From NCBI RefSeq assembly GCF_005503445.1, contig NZ_SCOH01000006.1, positions 62,001 through 126,000 of the forward strand: 64,000 nt of DNA, read 5' to 3'. The notes under the pieces were generated by a model. That model did no database searches. It was given only the letters and a program-made list of their open reading frames with translations, and had not been told where the DNA came from. The translations under genes were made by a program, and so were the position numbers. The first letter of the stretch is position 1. Each line of letters starts with the position of its first letter. Positions 10,359 to 19,200 of this stretch are shown here, one piece after another. This DNA is from Chitinivorax sp. B. GTDB taxonomy: Bacteria; Pseudomonadota; Gammaproteobacteria; Burkholderiales; SCOH01.

Positions 10359-11041
10359 GATGTGTGTTCCCAATTGTTCAGAATGACTTCATTACGGTCG
10401 TCTTGCTCCTTGCTCACTTCGCGCATCAGAATGAAGCCGTCGCCATCCGGCACATACCAACCCACGCCGGTCGTACGCCGCTTGCGCGATTCGAACGACA
10501 CTACCTGGGTGATACGTTCGGCACCGGCCAGGGCCAGTGTCTCTGGCGGTAACAGGCGAAACTGCACCTGATCGATGTCGAAGTGATCCAGGTCCAGCAC
10601 CCGCAACACCGCCTGCTGTCGCTGACTTCGCAAAAAGCAGACGGCGGCATCTTCGCTGGTGGCATCGATATCGGTCAGCTGAAAACGCTCGGTGCGGAGA
10701 TGGTCTTCCTTGATATTCACAGTGAGCTGGCCCCCTTCGCGCTCACCGGTGACAGCAGCCTTCTCGCCATCTTCGGTCGACAACCCGGCATAACGACTGA
10801 GCCCCTGCCCATCCAGAATCATTTCTTCTTCCGAATCGAGCACATAGTCCGACCAAAGCCCGCTGACGCGGAGTGACATCTGGTTGCGCAGAAACAGCGC
10901 CGGTTCACCTGCCAGTTGCACCAATTGCCGCTGGACATGGATATGTCCGATCGGCTCGTTGTTGCACAACACCTGGTATTGCAACGTATGTCCGTTCCCG
11001 GTTGGGGCCGGGCTGAGGGTCTGGATCGGGTCAGCAAACAT
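10340..11041 (-). CDS. Unknown 233-residue protein in the polyamine operon
   Basis: Not recognised with confidence. It is a soluble protein without signal peptide or membrane segment. The opening (LQYQVLCNNEPIGHIHVQ, then SLRVSGLWSDYVLDSEEEMILDGQGL) alternates polar and hydrophobic residues like a beta-sandwich and loosely recalls DUF3108/DUF6134-type proteins, which read as V-x-x-x-x-I-G followed by strands. An ATG at 11041 sits five bases after a GAGG. The stop overlaps the start of the hydrolase gene by 19 bases, and the start is 12 bases after the thioester reductase stop, so it is clearly a member of the biosynthetic operon. Function is open: candidates are a substrate-binding or accessory protein for the polyamine intermediate. 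Confidence 0.85.
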   Translation of the reverse strand: MFADPIQTLSPAPTGNGHTLQYQVLCNNEPIGHIHVQRQLVQLAGEPALFLRNQMSLRVSGLWSDYVLDSEEEMILDGQGLSRYAGLSTEDGEKAAVTGEREGGQLTVNIKEDHLRTERFQLTDIDATSEDAAVCFLRSQRQQAVLRVLDLDHFDIDQVQFRLLPPETLALAGAERITQVVSFESRKRRTTGVGWYVPDGDGFILMREVSKEQDDRNEVILNNWEHTSCNNTI

Positions 11042-11053
11042 GGATGCCTCGTC

Positions 11054-12307
11054 TTATACGGCCATGGCCGGTTCGCTCAGGTCGGCGTCGTACAGGCTTT
11101 CCATGTAGCCACCCCCCATGACGATTTCGCGGATCTCAGCCAACGGTTGCTGTGCTGATGGCGGTACCAGAAAACCCACTTGCACGGCATAGTCGAGATA
11201 ACGCGATAACAGCACCTGATCTGACTCATGGCAGCGGATATCGGTATCCGCCAGCAACGCATCGATCTGTGTGGTGTCGTATTTCGCGCACTCCTTGCAA
11301 TCGCTGCCGTCATAGAAAATCGACAGCAGATCGGTGAAGGTAGAGCGGTACGGCTTGCCACCCTTGACCACCCGGCCTTGCTGCAGTGCTTCGAAATAGC
11401 GCTGGGTTTCCTCTTCATTCACCGTGTAGCCATGGATACGCAAGGCCACCACGATGTCGTCGTAGGTGATCGGATTCGGATTGGTCAGATTGAACGTACG
11501 ATGGTTGGTGACATGCAGGTTCATCACTGCATGCAGTGCCGCCTTGGCCACGTAATCCACCGGGGTGATGTCGAAATCCTCATCCGATGGGAAGGTAACC
11601 CCAGTTTCCACCAGCGATTTGAGCATTTCGTAATAGATGCCCTTCACCTTGGTCTGCTTGAGCGGATAGCAACCAGTGACACTGTCGCCCCAGATATTGC
11701 CCGGGCGCACAATCACCCAGTCCAGCCCGCGTTTGCCAGCTTCATGCACCAGGTTTTCCGCTTCGAACTTGGACCGTTCATAGTCCATTTCTTCAAAGCC
11801 CTGACCGACATCCAGATCCGTCTCCTTGAGCACAAAACCCGGTTCGTACAGCTTGTCGCCGGTCATGCTGAAACTGGAGGTAAACATCAACGGAATCTTG
11901 CCGGTCAGGCAGAATTCGATCATGTTGGCCACGCCACCCACATTCACTGGGGCAATCTTGTTGTAGGACGCCACCAGACTGACGTTGGCTGCGCAATGCA
12001 ACACCACGTCGATCGAGTTCACCAGCTCGTCATAGCTATCGTCACTCAGACCCAACTTGGGCTGGCTGACATCACCCAATACCGGGATGATGCGCCAGGT
12101 CTCATCCTTCAGAATGCGCTCCTCGTCATAGCAGAACAGCACATCTTCAATGCGGCGCATCGCCGCTTCATGATTCTCTGCACGTACCACGCAATACACA
12201 TAGGCTTCCGTGGTCCGCAGGATTTCCTGCAACAGTCTGCCACCCATCACACCGGTGGCACCGGTCAATACGATATTGCTAACGGTCGTCTTGGCCCGAT
12301 AATTCAT
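11054..12307 (-). CDS. Thioester reductase (NAD(P)H-dependent, SDR-e/Lys2 C-terminal type)
   Basis: A stand-alone thioester reductase of 417 residues. It has an N-terminal Rossmann motif (IVLTGATGVMGGRLL, residues 10-25), the extended-SDR catalytic pair in DYERSKFEAE (Tyr and Lys), and the VIVRPGNIWG stretch typical of NRPS/PKS terminal reductases and Lys2. Such enzymes reductively release a carrier-bound thioester as an aldehyde, which an aminotransferase can then turn into an amine. In this operon the likely substrate is the chain on the PfaA-like ACP, with the fused aminotransferase completing amination. The start at 12307 is chosen because GGAGG lies eight bases upstream; the longer reading frame to 12334 would bury that SD. 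Confidence 0.9.
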   Translation of the reverse strand: MNYRAKTTVSNIVLTGATGVMGGRLLQEILRTTEAYVYCVVRAENHEAAMRRIEDVLFCYDEERILKDETWRIIPVLGDVSQPKLGLSDDSYDELVNSIDVVLHCAANVSLVASYNKIAPVNVGGVANMIEFCLTGKIPLMFTSSFSMTGDKLYEPGFVLKETDLDVGQGFEEMDYERSKFEAENLVHEAGKRGLDWVIVRPGNIWGDSVTGCYPLKQTKVKGIYYEMLKSLVETGVTFPSDEDFDITPVDYVAKAALHAVMNLHVTNHRTFNLTNPNPITYDDIVVALRIHGYTVNEEETQRYFEALQQGRVVKGGKPYRSTFTDLLSIFYDGSDCKECAKYDTTQIDALLADTDIRCHESDQVLLSRYLDYAVQVGFLVPPSAQQPLAEIREIVMGGGYMESLYDADLSEPAMAV

Positions 12308-12411
12308 TGCGAGCACCTCCCAAACGAAATGCATTCATCAACACGGGGTGGGCCAGCGATTCACATCGCCGCCCGGTGCCCCATCGGTACTGCCTCAACA
12401 ACTGGGCAACA

Positions 12412-12441
12412 CGAAAAACCGCAAGAAGGCCGGTTTTTCGT
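12412..12441 (-). terminator. Hairpin with T-run inside the biosynthetic operon (possible attenuator)
   Basis: Arms ACGAAAAACCG and CGGTTTTTCGT form a perfect 11-bp inverted repeat around an 8-9 base loop, between the ketoreductase stop (12454) and the thioester reductase start (12307). On the minus strand the 3' arm ends in five T residues, as in a short intrinsic terminator, and the arrangement is near symmetric on the other strand. Position inside an otherwise tightly packed operon suggests partial termination or an mRNA-processing stem rather than a full stop. Confidence 0.55.
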
Positions 12442-12453
12442 ACTACCCGTCTA

Positions 12454-13224
12454 CTACAACGTCCCGACCCGCATCCCGCCATCGATCGGAATCACGGCGG
12501 CATTCAGGTAGTTGGATTTGCAGGTTGCCAGGAATGTCACCACTTCAGCGATATCCTCTGGCGTCCCCCAACGACCCACCGGCACGATAGATTTGACGAT
12601 CTTGGTCTCATCCACCGACATGGCCACCGCTTCCTGATCGACAAACTGGGTCAGCATGTTGGTCTTGCAAATGCCTGGAGCAATAGCAGTGACGCTGATG
12701 TTCAGCGGCCCCAGCTCGCGCGCCCAGGATTCTGATGCTTTGATCAACCCTGCTTTCGAAGCAGCATAAGCCGCCCCACCTGCCGAACCCCAGATGCCGG
12801 CCACCGATGCGATATTGATGATGCGGCCATACTTCAACCGCGCCATCAGGCGTGAAAACACCGCGGTGCAATTGAATGCACCGGTCAGATTCACATCGAT
12901 CACCTGACGCGACAACGCCACGCTTTTTTCCGACAGGCAGAAACCACGACCGATGATGCCGGCGTTGTTCACCAGTACGGTCAGGTTGGGCCCCAGGCGT
13001 TCGGTAATGTCCAGGGCGGCCTGTTCCACCTGATCGGCATCGGTAACATCCATCACAAATGTCTTCAGATGTTCCGGATAACCCAGGTACTGCCCCAACC
13101 GCTCCAACGCGGCCGGGTCCCGGTCGGTGGCCGCCACCGCATAACCGACCTCCAGCAGCGATTTGCTGATGGCCGCACCGAAGCCGCCAGCGGCCCCGGT
13201 GACGACGGCGATCTGACGACTCAC
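12454..13224 (-). CDS. Stand-alone ketoreductase, SDR family (FabG-like)
   Basis: A 256-residue short-chain dehydrogenase. It shows the cofactor motif VVTGAAGGFG (residues 7-16), NNAG (NAGIIGRG), the catalytic Ser in NIASVAG, and YAASKAG as the Tyr-x-x-x-Lys pair. The C-terminal IPIDGGMRV is typical of FabG-like enzymes. It overlaps the upstream reductase-aminotransferase gene by four bases (ATGA), so it is translationally coupled. In zeamine/fabclavine-type clusters a separate ketoreductase of this kind follows the ER-aminotransferase gene and is thought to act on the polyamine chain. Which beta-keto intermediates it handles, as opposed to the KR inside the PfaA-like protein, cannot be told from sequence. 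Confidence 0.9.
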   Translation of the reverse strand: MSRQIAVVTGAAGGFGAAISKSLLEVGYAVAATDRDPAALERLGQYLGYPEHLKTFVMDVTDADQVEQAALDITERLGPNLTVLVNNAGIIGRGFCLSEKSVALSRQVIDVNLTGAFNCTAVFSRLMARLKYGRIINIASVAGIWGSAGGAAYAASKAGLIKASESWARELGPLNISVTAIAPGICKTNMLTQFVDQEAVAMSVDETKIVKSIVPVGRWGTPEDIAEVVTFLATCKSNYLNAAVIPIDGGMRVGTL

Positions 13225-16200
13225 GCTGCCTCTCCTTCCTTGAAGGTGATGTCGATCACCTTCTTGGCATTGGCCATGGCATCGAAGATGCGTTCTTCGA
13301 AGAAGCGCACGTCATCCTGATTCATCAGCAGGTTGGAATAGATACGTGACAGCGGCGAGAACTGGATGCCGTAACGCTTGGAGATCTCGCGGATGATGAT
13401 GTCGCAGAACTTGACCTTGTCGCTGTAGCCTTCCGAGCGATCGACAGTGGTGTCTTGCGAGTGGTAGACCAACGCTGTCGGCATACCTTGCACCACCAGC
13501 GGCAGATCATTGGCGTGCGCAGCACGGATGAATGCGTCGCAGATCTGCGAGGTGAAACCTGCCATGCGGTCGTAGCAACCCGGGTCCTGCTCGACCAGGT
13601 CGAACGTGGCCTTGATGGCTGCCAGGCCCAGCGGGTAACCGTTGAAGGTACCTGCATGGATCACCTTGCCGCGGGTGTACATGTCCATGATGTCGCGACG
13701 GCCGGCGATAGCCGAAATCGGCATGGAACCGCCACCCAGTGCCTTACCGAAGGTGGACAGGTGCGGTGTCACACCCAGGATACCTTGCGCACCGGACAGA
13801 CCCAGACGAACACCGGTGATGATTTCGTCGAAAATCAGTACGATGTTGTACTTCTCGCAGATCTCCTTGGCACGCTCCAGGTAGCCTTCACGCGGCAGAA
13901 TGCCCCCACCGTTGATGCAGATCGGTTCCATCAGTACTGCAGCGATCTCGCCGTGATAGCGCTCGATGGTAGCTTCCAGAATCTGGATATCGTTCCAAGG
14001 CAGTACGAAGGATTGCGAATCCATCACACCGTCGGCACGACCCAGTGTATCCAGCAAGTCGCCCTTGAACTGTTCCGGAACGGGGTAGCTCAGGTCCTTC
14101 TTCTTGCGCCAACCCATGATGTTGTCGGCGTTGCCATGGTAGTGGCCGTGGAAACGGATAAACCGGTTCTTGCCTGTAAAGCCACGTGCCAGACGCAATG
14201 CGTTCTGTACAGCCTCGGTACCGCTCAAGCAGAAGCGGACCATTTCTGCGCATGGGATGTGCTTGATCATCTGGGTGCAGACTTCTACTTCCAGATCGCA
14301 GGTGTCCACCGAGGTGACCTTCTGCATGTACTTGATCAGCGCTTCGTTATAGGCCTCGTTGTGATGGCCGACGAACAGGGCGCCAAATTTGCAGAACAAG
14401 TCCAGGTGCTCATTGCCATCCAGATCCCAGACGCGTGAATTGCGGCCACGATTGAACGGAATCACCAGTGGGCGTTCCGGATCGCCGAAGTTGTAATGGG
14501 TACCACCTGGTAACAACTCCCAGCATTGCTTGTAAAAATCTTTCGACTTGTTCAACGACAGTTTGGTATCGGCTTCCATTTGCTTGCGATCCTCTTCCTT
14601 ACGGATGGTTGGGGGGGTAGAAGGCAATTGGGACTCGGTCGGGTCGGTGTCATCCGGCTCGACCAGTCGAGCACTGCCCGGCTGATAGCGGCGCAGCAGT
14701 TCGGGTACTTGTACACCCAGTTGCTGCAAGGCATTGACACGACTCAGGTAGGCTGCACCGGCCATCAGTTCGACAGCCATGTCGGTCACGTGACGTTGTT
14801 CGACAGTCTCCAGGATGCTGCCTTTCAACCATTCGTTGGCAGCGCCCATGGCAGACCCGCACCACACCTGATAGTCCACCGCGCGTTCGCTGCTGCCGGA
14901 GATGGCCCAGCGTGATGATTGACCCAGATACCACTGGAACAACAACGCCATTTTCTTCTTCGGGTTGGCGCTGGCGGTGACAATCACTGCCTCATTGCCG
15001 CGTGACTTAAAGAATGCTTCCGTCTCGGCCCATACCTGGGCCAAAGGCTGTTTGAAGATGGATTGCTCAAGGTTGGCAATCTCTGCCGCCGGAATGTCTT
15101 CGATCGATTCATACTGCTTGTACAGGCCGTACAACTTCTGGGCGCGCACCGCATACATGCTGCCACCCTTCAGTACCTGTACCTTGGCTCCCAGCTCGAA
15201 CATGTCGGCAGATGGCGCCATCGCCACATCATGAATCTTGGCTTTGCCCAGCAACTGTTTGACCTGCGGAGAGGTACCCGCCTCCACGCAGGCCTGATTG
15301 ATCGACCCGGTCACCACATAGGCCGCACCCATTGCAAATGCACCCAGTACAGCATGTGGTGAACCCAGACCACCGGCAGCACCGACCCGTACCTGGAACG
15401 GGTACTGGAACTTTTCCGCTAGCTCATCACGTTGATCGGCGATAGAACGGAAGATGCAACTCAGTACACCACTGTCGGTATGGCCACCGGAATCACCTTC
15501 TACAGTGATGTCGTCCGCCATCGGCACGCGGGAAGCCAACCAGGCCTGCTGTTCGGTGATCAACCCTTCGGCCAGCAACTTGCGCACGATCTTTTCTGGC
15601 GCCGGGCTGAGGAAGTGTTGTGCCACTTCGCGACGAGATACTTTGGCAATCACGCGATTACGGCGGATCACCGTGTCGTCCTCACCCCGCTCCAGGCCCT
15701 TGATGCGGTAGTAGACAATCGCCGACGACAGGTTGACGTAGGCCGAAGCCTCCACCACTTTCACATCCTGCTCGATGAACAGCTTGACGCAGGCCATCTC
15801 CCAATCAGGCTGACTGGGGTTATGCAGAAGATTGATGGCATACGGGCCATTCGGCAGCGCTTCCTTGATCCGGCGGATGGCCGTACGGATGCGATCCAGT
15901 GTCAGGCCGCCGGCACCAAAGGCGCTGAGAATGCGTCTGGCACCCAGCGCAATCACCATTTCTTCGGAATTGATGCCACCCGCCATCGCGCCGGCGTAAT
16001 AGGCAAACCGCACGCCGTAGTCATGCAGGAAGGTCGGGTCACCGAAGTATTCCGGCAGGCAGGCAGGTACCACGCCCAGGCAACCTACCTGGCCCTGGCT
16101 CGTCAAGCTGCCTGCCGCTTCCAGCACTGCCAATTCCTGCTGCTGCAGCACATACAGCGGCTTGGCCAGTTCCAGCAATTTGCTCTGGGCCTGGCTCAGC

Positions 16201-16292
16201 GTTTGCAGCATCTTGCCTGGCTGCCCCTGCCACTGATAAGGCGGTGGCGCAAAACGCGGTGCCACGCAGAGTTTGTCGTTGTTCACGTTCAT
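13221..16292 (-). CDS. PfaD-type enoyl reductase fused to class III aminotransferase
   Basis: A two-part enzyme of 1023 residues. Residues 1-540 are a PfaD-like FMN-dependent enoyl reductase TIM barrel (GCLGVVPACLPEYFGDPTF, FAYYAGAMAGGINSEEMV, ITVEGDSGGHTD). After a charged linker (about 540-590, DDTDPTESQLPSTPP), residues 590-1020 form a PLP enzyme of the class III/glutamate-semialdehyde aminomutase type: LLPGGTHYNFGDPERP, LIFDEIITGVR (the PLP-binding Asp) and the Schiff-base Lys near 848 in STFGKALGGGSM. This fusion is characteristic of the polyamine branch of zeamine and fabclavine biosynthesis, where keto or aldehyde groups become amines. Both ends overlap the neighbours by four bases. 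Confidence 0.93.
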   Translation of the reverse strand: MNVNNDKLCVAPRFAPPPYQWQGQPGKMLQTLSQAQSKLLELAKPLYVLQQQELAVLEAAGSLTSQGQVGCLGVVPACLPEYFGDPTFLHDYGVRFAYYAGAMAGGINSEEMVIALGARRILSAFGAGGLTLDRIRTAIRRIKEALPNGPYAINLLHNPSQPDWEMACVKLFIEQDVKVVEASAYVNLSSAIVYYRIKGLERGEDDTVIRRNRVIAKVSRREVAQHFLSPAPEKIVRKLLAEGLITEQQAWLASRVPMADDITVEGDSGGHTDSGVLSCIFRSIADQRDELAEKFQYPFQVRVGAAGGLGSPHAVLGAFAMGAAYVVTGSINQACVEAGTSPQVKQLLGKAKIHDVAMAPSADMFELGAKVQVLKGGSMYAVRAQKLYGLYKQYESIEDIPAAEIANLEQSIFKQPLAQVWAETEAFFKSRGNEAVIVTASANPKKKMALLFQWYLGQSSRWAISGSSERAVDYQVWCGSAMGAANEWLKGSILETVEQRHVTDMAVELMAGAAYLSRVNALQQLGVQVPELLRRYQPGSARLVEPDDTDPTESQLPSTPPTIRKEEDRKQMEADTKLSLNKSKDFYKQCWELLPGGTHYNFGDPERPLVIPFNRGRNSRVWDLDGNEHLDLFCKFGALFVGHHNEAYNEALIKYMQKVTSVDTCDLEVEVCTQMIKHIPCAEMVRFCLSGTEAVQNALRLARGFTGKNRFIRFHGHYHGNADNIMGWRKKKDLSYPVPEQFKGDLLDTLGRADGVMDSQSFVLPWNDIQILEATIERYHGEIAAVLMEPICINGGGILPREGYLERAKEICEKYNIVLIFDEIITGVRLGLSGAQGILGVTPHLSTFGKALGGGSMPISAIAGRRDIMDMYTRGKVIHAGTFNGYPLGLAAIKATFDLVEQDPGCYDRMAGFTSQICDAFIRAAHANDLPLVVQGMPTALVYHSQDTTVDRSEGYSDKVKFCDIIIREISKRYGIQFSPLSRIYSNLLMNQDDVRFFEERIFDAMANAKKVIDITFKEGEAA

Positions 16293-19200
16293 ACCTCAAT
16301 CTCATGTTGAACCGCGTCTGACGGCGGTTGGGCGGCCAGTGCCAAGTTGCGGAAGCCAGCGCCCAAGTTGTCGCAGATACCGATCACATTGCCGCGGTAG
16401 ATGATCTCTGCCACGAATACCAGCGCCACGCTGGCCAGCGTCTGCCCATCAGCCTCATAGGTGCGGTCGATGGATTTGCAGGTCAGGCGGTAACGCAAGG
16501 TTTCCGGCTGACACTTCACCTCACCACGGAACTTGGCGCTGTAGTGGTGATTGGTCAGCGTGTGCGGCGTCAGTTGTGGCAGGTTGTACAGACCCAGGTA
16601 GCACAGGAAGAACTTCAGTACCTGTTCGCAGCCTTCTACCAACATGGTGCCAGGCATCACTGGATCGTTCTTGAAGTGCGCCTTGAAAGCCCAGTGTGCG
16701 GGATCGATATCGCACTCACCTACCGCCTCACCCAGACCAAACGCACCACCATTGGCACTGATCGATGCAATGCGATGCACCATGCGGGCTGCCGGTGCGT
16801 ACAGATGCCCCACTCGCTGAACACGATAGGCCGGGCCGAAGCAGCGTTCGAAATCACCGTCCTGCAAGGCTTCGATCTCTGCCGAGCTGAACGATGTCTT
16901 GTCGCAGCGCAACGGCGGGTTAAACGGCTGTGCCAGCTGGGTGACTTTCAGATAAGGCGCAGAATCGACACCCTTGGACTTTTCAATATCCTTCGGCAGG
17001 AAGAACCCGGAATTGGCCACCAGCTTGAAGCACAACCGATCACCCACATAGCACAGGTACTCGTAGGCGATCAGTACGTTCTTGCCAACTTTCAGGAAGG
17101 ATTTGATGTTGACCCGGCCACGCAATACCTCCCCCGCCTTCGGCATCTCGCTGTAGACCGTGGTCTGGCTGTCCACCGCGCGGTAACGCAACTGGCCTTT
17201 GAAGAGCTGGTCACAACCGATATAGGTGAAGGCCACGATCATGGCGTGTGATGATTCCAGTGACACAAACGCCCCCACCAGGCCATCGATGGCGAACCAG
17301 GCATCGTGCGGCAAGTCGCATTCCCATTCGATGAAGCACGGCTCCAGCTTGCCCTTCTGTGCCGACATCGCAGTAATACGTGATGCGAACATATATGGCG
17401 GTGACGGCATCCGGGTACGGATCGGATAGGTATCGGCTTCGGCATAATCCGGGCCCAATACCTTGGCCACCGAACCATCAGTCAGCTCAATCAGCTGGGC
17501 TTCATCAAACAGTACAGGGCGTGTCGGCTTTACCACCGGTTTGGCTGCAAACGGCTTGATTGGCATTGGGGCGATTGCCGGTGTGGGCAACAATGCATCC
17601 AGGTCGCTGACTTCGCCACCCAGCAAGGTGTTCAAGCGGCGATAAAACTGCTGCTCCGCTTTCAGGAAATGCAACTGTGCCTGCACATTGCGTAGATACT
17701 GGCGTGCCAATGGGTCCTGTGTGTGAACAGCATGCAGATCGCTGGCCACGGCTGGTGCCACCGGAACAGTCGGCTGGATGACCGGTGCAGCCTGGGGCGA
17801 CGTGCCAAACAGCGCACAATTCGCCTCGTTCAGGATCATTTCCGGAATGGTGCGATCCCGACCGGTGTACACCCGTGTCATCAATCCACCGGCCTGTGCG
17901 CGATACGGTACCGGCTGACGGGCAGCCTGACGTTGGCTGTCTGTCGGCTCTTGCAGAATCAGGTGAGCATAGGCGCGATCCACCCCCAAGCTGTTGACGG
18001 CAGCCTTGCGTAAACCACCGGCCGGCGCTTTCCAGTCCTGCCCGGCAGGGTTGGTACGCAAGGTGCGATAAGCAGCCCAATCGGGATAGGCCTGTAATCC
18101 GGCAGTCGGCGGCAAGTAACGGCGATACAGGCACAATGCGGCCTTGACAATACCCACCATGCCCTGCGCCAACGCCAGATGCCCGTAGTTGGCACTGACC
18201 GACCCCACCGTGACCGGTGTCGTGACTGCACGCTGACCATAGACACGATTCAGCCCTTCAACCTCAATCAGGTTGCCTTGCAGCTGACTACCACCGCTCA
18301 GCTCTACATAATCGATGTCGTCAGGTGTGCAATCCGCTTGTTGCAGCGATGCCGCCGCAGCGCGTGCCACCGCATCGGCAACCGGGGTAAAGGCTGTGCT
18401 GGCGCCACGCTCATGGCCAACCGCCAGCCCACGCATCACAGCATAGATGCGATCCTGTGCCGCAGTAGCGACCTGTTCCTGCTTCAGAACAATCACACCA
18501 GCTCCCTCGCCAACCGGCAAGGCAGCATTACGTTGATGCGACCACAGCACGTTCTCCAAGCCGCCGGCAAAACTGCCACCGGCTACGATGACGGCTTCCA
18601 CCAACTGTTGCGACAACATGAACTGCGCAACTTCAATGGCCTTGAACGGCGCATTCTCATGCGAGCCCAGCGAGAAGGCCGGGCCATCCAGTTTCAGATG
18701 CGCGGCAATCCGGCTGGCGACCACATTACCGATACCGCCGGTGATCCCTTCCGGATAGGGCTCAGGGAACAAGCTGTCCTTGGCGATGGTTTCCAGCGCG
18801 GCTGTCTGCGTCTCGGTCAACTTGATACCGCACTGTGCCAGGCTGTCGCGGATCTGCCAGGCCATTTCGTTGCGCGCCTGATAGCGTGAGCAACTGTAGT
18901 CGACATCCCCCGCCACGATCACGGCGATATTGCGCTTTTTGCCATCAACCTGATAACCAGCGTCGTAGAAAGCCCGCTCGGCTACCGGCATCAGGAACAG
19001 ATGTGACAGCAGATGACTGCCGATCACTTTGGGTGGTAATTTGAAATGCTTACAATCGAAATCCAGCGACTCGATATATGCCCCGATCGGTGGTGTATTG
19101 AAGCCACGTGCCTGCAATACATCGTCACGGCCCTCCAGACCCAGCCAGCGCGTACGTGGTAAGGCGGCCAGATGGTCGCGACCGTGACGGATGGTGGCAT

